64,000 nucleotides of DNA, taken from contig JAUJYZ010001083.1 in the NCBI GenBank assembly GCA_033675265.1, forward strand, positions 1 to 64,000. The letters are read 5' to 3'. The translations under genes and the position numbers were made by a program. Below are positions 57,170 through 64,000 of this stretch, piece after piece (the first letter of the stretch is position 1; every line of letters begins with the position of its first letter). The notes under the pieces are model-generated. The model saw nothing but the letters and a program-made list of their open reading frames with translations, searched no databases and had not been told where the DNA came from. The DNA is from Actinostola sp. cb2023 (lineage: Eukaryota > Cnidaria > Anthozoa > Actiniaria > Actinostolidae).

Positions 57170-57930
57170 TTGTAGAAACGATCGTTTATCTCGTCACGTC
57201 CTGTGTATGGAATTTCATGTATTCAGTAGTGCACCTATCAATGTTAAGCCGCAGGGGGGGAGGAGGCCGGGCATAGGCAGGGGATTTGAACTGAGATGAC
57301 TTTTTCTGTTCAAATGCACGTCCCCAGGGAAATTGTCATTGGTCAAAAGAGTATCAATTGCCCTGCCTCCAAAAACAGACATTTGTCAAATGAATGAACC
57401 AGAAAAAATACAAAAATATAATGTTTATTGAACAACAGTCAACAATCGTCAATTTCACGTTAACATACTGTGTCAGTTCAACTATTAAATTAATTTCATA
57501 TGTACTCTGTGTACTCAAATGTCAGTTTCTATATGGTCTGAAAAGATTTAAGTCTTGCTTCGATGGGACAAAAAGAAAACTACAGAATGCTTACATGTAC
57601 CTTCAAATTCTCCGGCTTGTTCGCAGCCATTTTGAAGCGTGACGAACCTACTTCCCAGCTGTCTCTGCGCCCTTAATCCAAGATGGCGTCTTGGTTGGGG
57701 TCCAGGCCTCCAACTGTCAAAAGTCAAAAGACCCGACCCTGGGCTTCGATTGGCTTCGATAGACGATCAAAATTTCCCACCACGGACAGACTTCCCATGT
57801 CAAATCCCCCGCCTATGCCCGGCCTCCCCCCCTGCGGCTTAACATTGATAAGTGCATAGAAGACATGGTAAATACTCTTGATGACTGTGATGTTCTAGAG
57901 AAAGTGATGGATCTAAGTAATGTACACAAG
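57170..57930 (+). repeat. Dispersed repeat copy split by a MITE
   Basis: 57170-57229 and 57860-57930 join to the same order seen intact at 59030-59130 (CGATCGTTTATCTCGTCACG ... TATTCAGTAG|AAGACAT). The interruption is the 627-base element at 57230-57856. Confidence 0.85.
57230..57856. mobile_element. 627-bp foldback element with TAG target duplication
   Basis: TGCACCTATCAATGTTAAGC at the left and, inverted, TGCACTTATCAATGTTAAGC at the right continue into GCAGGGGGGGAGGAGGCCGG. TAG is duplicated on each side (57227-57229, 57857-57859), and the related repeat at about 59086 shows the uninterrupted site with one TAG. The 3-base duplication fits PIF/Harbinger, CACTA or Zator types; the ends do not decide between them. 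Confidence 0.9.
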
Positions 57931-57939
57931 TATAACTAG

Positions 57940-59025
57940 GCTAACCATAGGTCAAAAATTGCGACCTCCGAATTCGAAAACCAAGACAAATTGACAATCC
58001 TCCATGTACGTAAAAATGTTTTGATTTCGCGATCGTTTCTTGTCCATTTCAGCCGTGGGAACGGTCCATTCTGATTGGTTGATTTTTACAGAGATGTGAT
58101 TGCCGCTGTCATGTTACATAGGAGGCTAGTTATTGCAAGCCTGTGTACTACTGAACAGTTTTAGAAATCTATTGACATAGAATTTATAAGCCATCTACGC
58201 TTCGCTAAGACGGCAATTATTATCACTGAAGAAAGACATTAGTATCAATCAATAAAAATCAACATACACTTTTTTTCTTTATCAATGTACGTACTCGATT
58301 TTCAGTATTCATTTTGCTACACTTATGAACGGTCTCTTATGAACACCTATATCTTGAATTTAGAATAAAGATTGGTACGGTTGGCGGCACGATATAAAAC
58401 GAAGGAGCTGTTAGGCAGATAATTCAGTGACAATGTCTCTGCATCTGGGATGACTTGGTTTCCAAGAGCTAGCATTTATACGGTACTAGGATTCGATCGA
58501 CTACTTTATATGTTGCAGTCCACAGTGACAATCAGTGCAGCGACTTAGCGCACACAACAGAGCTGAAAGACTAATATAATAACATTGCCTTCCCCTCGAT
58601 ATGTTGATAACTAAAGCGATCGTCAACAATAAATGAAGATCTTTACATAATTCCATCGAAGAATCGGATATAAAGTACGAGCAAAAAGGCTTCGAATCCA
58701 CTCTGAACACGAGATCGCGAGTCACAAATGCCCAAATGAACGACGGGAACGTACGATATATGACGTCAGGGCAAAAGTCACGTGAAAAAAATCTTTCTCC
58801 ACCCACCCACTGAAAAACACAAATCGAGAATCGAGCTGGCATCTGAATACACAGGAAGCCCAACCAAAGATTAGCGTTGCTCCCAGTTCGCTCGCTGAGG
58901 CTCGCTCACTGGTCGCAATGATGTTATGGTGACAATAAATGTACAACAATTCAGATCGCGTTTAATGCAAAGTATGTCCATTATAATTATACTCGTGTTG
59001 TGTGTGAATGTCATGGCTCTAGTTA
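57940..59025. other. No supported gene
   Basis: Short frames only (longest 120 codons, minus strand from 58863), with no recognised domain. CACAGGAAGCCC at 58850 is a trace of the CACAGG-ended MITEs. Confidence 0.45.
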
Positions 59026-59029
59026 TTTT

Positions 59030-59245
59030 TGTAGAAGCGATCGTTTATCTCGTCACGTCCTGTGTATTGAATTTCATGTATTCAGTAGAAGACATTGTAA
59101 ATACTCTTGATGATTGTGATATTCTAGAAAAAGCTATTCTTGTGATGGGAGATTTGATTATTGTACATATACAATACTTTATGATCATTCTAAACCATAG
59201 TGCGTTAATGAATTACCTTGCTACGTGTTTGATGCATTAGTCTAG
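59030..59245 (+). repeat. Dispersed repeat, intact copy
   Basis: Matches the minus strand of 12525-12870 and the split copy at 57170-57930. It has an open frame through much of its length (TLDDCDILEKAILVMGD), but there is no recognised domain. Confidence 0.65.
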
Positions 59246-60199
59246 GGCGCGCGGGCTCTTGCTCGAGCTTTATTGCCATTGACAATATTTCATTGATAAT
59301 GGATATAATGGTCGAGAGCAAATCAGATTCAGTCGAGATTACCGATCGCAGCAACCACTGCTTGCTCCAAGAAGCCCGACTTAACGCTACTAGAGCGTCT
59401 AGGTCATGAAGAGTTTGGATAATTTGACTGGATGCTCCACTTGGGCTACCTGTGGATTCCCATGTGGCAATATGTAGTCCAAATGCATGCAGTCGTTTCT
59501 CCGGCCTCTTTCTGTGATCCATAGTTTTCCCTGGCGCCGTGTTTTGGGAGTTTAATTTCTCTCTGGTTTCAAAACGAAGAGCACAAAAGGTTTCCATACA
59601 GGAACATTAGGGTCAACTTTCTCGTTTAAAACATGTTCCGAAAATGATCACGAAATCTAATAGAATATAATTTAGCGAGATCCATCAGTTTGTATTCACG
59701 AATAAACAATGGCTCAGTGATAACTTCAAAGTGATAATTGATTTGGATTGGCAGTCGGGAGTCGTAAATCATCGGTTCGAGTTACGGTTCGAGTCAGTAT
59801 GGTTCGAGTTATGGTCCAACCTAGAAACTTCTGAAACGACCCTGGATCCCAGGGTTTATTTGTTCTTCGACAAAACTTTTCGTGAATTCGTTGAAATTTA
59901 CTTCGTGATTGTAGTTTTTATGAATAAATTGATTATCATCCTGTATAATTTACTTCGTGAACTGCCGTGTTGTGATGTCGTGGTATTAGGAAAATACGTC
60001 AAGAATTATACTTAGTACTGAAGGCAGGAAATAGACCGTCTGTATCAGTAGGTGAGATGCGTGCTAGATGCCTTCAATACGTGACACAGGGCACAGGGAA
60101 AACCCTCGGTATCCTTTGACAACCACGACATCTTGCGTTTCTTATTTGATCATGACAGCGGGAATTACTGGGAGTTTTGAAAGCGCGGAGCATGAAAGA

Positions 60200-60560
60200 T
60201 GTTCAATCAGATCGATTATGTCCGATTCAAGAAACGTTCGATTATCGAACGTTCGATTGTGTTCGATTGGCAAAAATTTTGCATGGGAGAATTCGATTAT
60301 GTTCGGCGATATTGCCAAACCCAATCAACAAAGACGAGAGCCTTTATGCAAAGTTAATCGACAAATTGTTAGTAGAAAGAGCTTTTCGCCAGACTGGGAT
60401 AACAAATTTCCTATTAACTCGAACCGTAACTCGAACCGTAACTCGAACCTTGAACTCGGCGGAACCTTAACCGTAACTCGAACCTCGAACTCGAACTCGA
60501 TTCCAAACTCGACGTTTCGGGATTCCCCTTCAGATCCATGGAACTGCCATGGTTCCGAAG
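60200..60560 (+). repeat. TCGAACTCGAAC / TTCGATTA short-period low-complexity tract
   Basis: Repeats of ACGTTCGATT at 60230-60290 and of CGTAACTCGAAC at 60418-60515. Frames across it (NRNSNRNSN, TRTVTRT) are artefacts. Confidence 0.8.
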
Positions 60561-60932
60561 AACGCTTGTAGTTACGCTGATCTGGCAATGGGGGTGATTG
60601 ATGAGTTAGCAAGATCATATACTACTATCAACCTAATTTGTGGTGGCGATATAGCATGGGATGATATTTTTGATCTTTGGACTTTGGAACTAGATAAATT
60701 TCTCGAGTATACGGATTTGTTGAATTCTTTGCATCCTACTATTAAGTTCACTTCAGTCTACTCTAAAGAAAGCCTCAACGTTTTAGATCTTACGTTGTCA
60801 TTTGACAAAGGTTACATTATCACTGATGATTACTCTAAACCTACGGACAACCATATATATTTAGACCCACGGAATTCGCACCCTTCTCAGAATTATACGA
60901 CAAAAGAAGCGCGGAATATCAAACATACTTGA
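60549..60932 (+). pseudogene. Penelope-like element, reverse transcriptase fragment
   Basis: The frame reads DDIFDLWTLELDKFLEYTDL, then LNSLHPTIKFTSVYSKESLN, LDLTLSFDKGYI and YSKPTDNHIYL, which is the order of the RT palm and following segment in Penelope-like retrotransposons. The catalytic box reads WDDIF where the family has Y-x-DD-I-F, so the first residues are altered or joined to foreign sequence upstream. It is cut off after KEARNIKHT. Remnant only. Confidence 0.8.
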
Positions 60933-61056
60933 CTCGTAGAGTCTAGAATCAAATACAGTCAAGGCTGAATTTAACAAAGTTAGATCTAAACCTAGAGATA
61001 CTTTTTTATCCGTCTACTGCGAAGTCTAAACGCGTACATTGGGTCTACCAGTATCT

Positions 61057-64000
61057 TCAGTCGTATCTGAAACTTCTTTTAACTATAGCTTCGGCTGAGA
61101 TATATGGTTTTGGCTGCTCTTTCGGCCTATGAAGGTTTTGTTCTATATAAGTCCTGGGAAATTTTAAATGACGTATAGGTGAAAACCGAGAATTCCAAAA
61201 GTGTCTGAGTTTCTTACACAAGTACCGATACCTCCTATTACTGCTACTCTCACCTTCTACTTCGCCCTCGTCTGGTTCATCTGGCAGGGAGTTTATACGC
61301 CTGCCGTGGAATGCGATGAGATGCGTTGGCGTCAAAACCTCCTCACCTGGGTCGTCGTACTCGTAGGTCAGCGGTCTTGAGTTAAGCGTACATTCTACCT
61401 CCGCCTACACTGTGTCTAGCTCCTCTAAGGTCAACCTGGCGTCACTGACCTATCACTTTCTTCAAACACTTCTTCACACTCCCAAGCATCCGTTCAAAGA
61501 ACCCACCCCACCAAGGGGCTCTCTCTAGATTAAATCTCCACTCCACTTGCATGCTATCTAAGTCTGATCTGATTTGTGGGTGCTCATAAAGCTGTCTAAT
61601 TTCCTCCTCTGTACCCTTAAAGGTCTGGGCGTTGTCTGATACCATCACTTGAGGAGTTCCCATCCTTGCTGTAAATTTCCTCAAACACAACCAAAACCTG
61701 TGGACAGACAAGTCTTGTACGAGCTCTAGATGTATGGCTCTAGTGACACAGCATGAAAATAGTGCGACGTACACCTTTGACATATCTTTACCATTCCCAC
61801 GTACATACAAGGGACCAGCGAAGTCTACACCTACCTTGGAAAACGGCTCTGCTTGATTCACAGCTCGGATGTCTGGCAAACTCGCTGCACTGGTGGCGCA
61901 ACTTAAGGCCTACCTTGCACTCTCTTACACACCACGCATTGATTCAACTTTTGCTGCTAGCTGTCTTCCCTTTGGGACTCAAAATCTCGTTCTCATGATC
62001 AACTCCGCTAAAGTGCTACGTACCCCCATATGCTGAACCTTCTCGTAGCACTTCTGTATAAACAGATATGTTATTTTGTGACCCTTTGGGAGAATTACCG
62101 GCTCCCTTGTTTCAGCCTGTAGGTCTGCGTACTCTAGTCGTCCCTTACACCTTAATAACCCCTGACCGTCCTCAGCTAACCCGAACTTGTGTGATCGACA
62201 GCTGCGCAAAGTTGGGCTGTTTCTTGAGCTCCGTCTGCGCAACTTTAATCCACTCCATCTCTGCACTCCTAAGCCAGTCTGCCACAGTCAACACCCCCAT
62301 CTCTCGGTCAGTTTTACACTGTTTGCGCGCGTTAGGACAGAACCGCTTGACCCACGCGGTCACTCTGAAGAGCTTATCTGCGTTACTATACTTCTCGATG
62401 TCTATGACCTTATCTAGCCCTTGTGCTTCCGTCACATTAACTGACATTGCTGCGGTCTTTTTCTTTTCTACTCTACTCTCATCACCTGCTAGTATGGGAA
62501 CCTGACCACTGATCCTCGGGCTCTATTAGCCATGGTGGTCCCTTCCACCAGAGCCCACTTCCTTCCAGTTGCAAAGCTTGACTTGGCATAACTCTCATCA
62601 TCCGGAAGACTTCCCTGGCTCTCGTTTGCTCGATCCTCATTGGTCATTATACTCTCCCTTATCTCTGGGTCGTTAGTGAGCCACTTACGGAGTTTAAATC
62701 CTCCACTCGCCATTCGATCGCTCGTCTTACGGTACAACTCTACGACGTCTTCTGCTTCCTTACCCCCTGTTACCAAATCATCCACATATAATGACATAGT
62801 CAGCTTTTCGGCAAACACTGGATCTTGTTGTTCATACATACTTATGTGGTGTCGCTGCAGTACGTGTCGCTTTCAGTAGAAAGGACGACGAATTCACGCC
62901 AAACACAACGTGACGAAACCTGTACACTTTTTAACTGACGCGCTGTCATCAAGACCCTCGACCCACAAGAAACGCAAATAATCCCGGTCACGCTCGTTTA
63001 CTTCTATGTTTAGAAACTAAGCTTTCTCTATGTCCCCGACAAGCGCTACTCTTCTCTCTCTAAATCTCAACAGAATCTCGTACAACAGGGGTGTGAGGGA
63101 TGGTCCTACATGCAGGCAATCGCTAAGGGATGGTCCTTTCTTACCTTCTCGCGCGGAAGCAAGCGTCATACACAATGCGAACTTGACTCGTGGGAGAATT
63201 CCTCAAAACAGCTGAATGCGCCAAATAATGAACCGGGTTACCTATGTTCTCTAGTTCCGTGACTTCCTCTATTATTCCTGCTTTAAGCTGGTCATTAATT
63301 ATCGCTGCATACTCGCTTAGCACTTCTGGTTGCTCTTCTAACTTTCTTACCTGTCACAGTGTCTTAAAGCGACGTAGACTCATATTGTAATTGCTAGGGA
63401 GCTCGGCAGAGGGAGCTCGGGATGTCCCTCTATTTTTCTCCGTAAGATCAGCCATGTCCCAATCCATAAAATGACATCCTCTAGTAATTGTCAGCCTGAA
63501 TGCCTCCGGCAACTTCTGAACAAGGGCTGGCACAACAATCGCCACGTAAATGCGCTCATCCACTCCTAGCGCCTCCACACCACGGTAATGTGTCTCGCAC
63601 TCATCATAAAATTTCCTCAATCGAGGACAATCCTTGTCGCCAAATACCGGCGCCAAGTTCAGCAGATCGTTTATGTGCGCTCGCTGCGGAATCGCCGTAT
63701 TTTTCCCATATCGTTTCCGTTAACAGATCCACAGCTGCCGCGTAATTAGCAGCGGTCAAGGCGTGAAAACGCAGCAATAGTAGCGCTCGCAGGCTCCAAC
63801 AGCAAACCCTAACCTTCAAGAATGCGAATTTGTCATTCTGGTCTACATAACTTTCAAATGAATCCCAGAACTCCTGCCATTCAGTGATGTTTCCGTTAAA
63901 TGTCTTTGGCTCTAATTTGGGTAACCTTGCCTTGACTTTCTTCGTGCTGTTAGAATACGGCGACCACTGCTCGTGGACGACACGGGCGCAATCACCGCCT
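61057..64000 (-). pseudogene. Decayed BEL/Pao LTR retrotransposon polyprotein, truncated by the window edge
   Basis: Reading on the minus strand from the right edge: a gag-like DUF1759 segment (about 63354-64000, RLPKLEPKTFNGNITEWQEF), RT pieces (63141-63323 with AGIIEEVTE; 62489-62839 with SLYVDDLVTGG, the catalytic DD), an RNase H/connection region with LRKWLTND, an integrase zinc-binding piece near 61979-62266 (MGVRSTLAELIMR), the integrase core (61442-61879: VGVDFAGPLYVRG, SDNAQTFKGTEEE, with the D,D,E residues) and a C-terminal DUF5641-like segment (61057-61335). Frames are broken in several places and no protease was identified. LTRs were not located. Not an intact element. Confidence 0.9.

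Overview
The window looks like a stretch of an animal nuclear genome, most likely from an early-branching metazoan such as a cnidarian (anthozoan). The basis is intron-rich genes with metazoan-type products (SMN, SUB1/PC4, a secreted collagen with a laminin-G-like C-terminus, a METTL27-like methyltransferase), together with Penelope-like, BEL/Pao and TTAA-target DNA transposons and very many foldback/MITE elements. The clade is an inference from memory of gene and repeat content; no database was searched.

Layout. Positions 1-14 kb are gene-poor and packed with MITEs, foldbacks, a 114-bp satellite and one copy of an ORF-bearing repeat family whose ends carry a short palindrome. Positions 14.4-18.2 kb and 29.0-31.3 kb are a direct segmental duplication, each copy holding a two-exon GIY-YIG nuclease-like gene; copy 1 carries an expanded GGAT array in its intron and a 218-bp MITE that copy 2 lacks. 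Between them lie a C2H2 zinc-finger ORF, nested copies of the palindrome-ended family, a ~4-kb AT-rich TTAAACT satellite with a piggyBac-like insertion at a TTAA site, and a degenerate telomere-like CCCTAA tract.

From 31.3 to 54.7 kb comes the gene core: SUB1 (+, 4 exons), SMN (-, 8 exons, apparently with a second Tudor-like segment), a secreted collagen/LamG-like gene (+, 10 exons, 433 aa), and a METTL27-like methyltransferase (-). The methyltransferase allele is split inside a coding exon by a 4.18-kb TTAA-flanked transposon (49391-53573). The transposon carries a plus-strand CXC/P2X7-C-terminal-like gene and a minus-strand gene that looks like the C-terminal half of a transposase. Removing the element with one TTAA copy restores the exon frame.

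From 55 to 64 kb the sequence is retroelement debris: a Penelope-like endonuclease fragment (-), a Penelope-like RT fragment (+), a 627-bp foldback with a demonstrable TAG target duplication, and a decayed BEL/Pao polyprotein (-) running off the right edge. The genes show no shared pathway; SMN and the collagen gene are divergent and the collagen and methyltransferase genes are convergent. Several frame breaks in otherwise good ORFs sit in A6 runs and may be consensus errors rather than biology.
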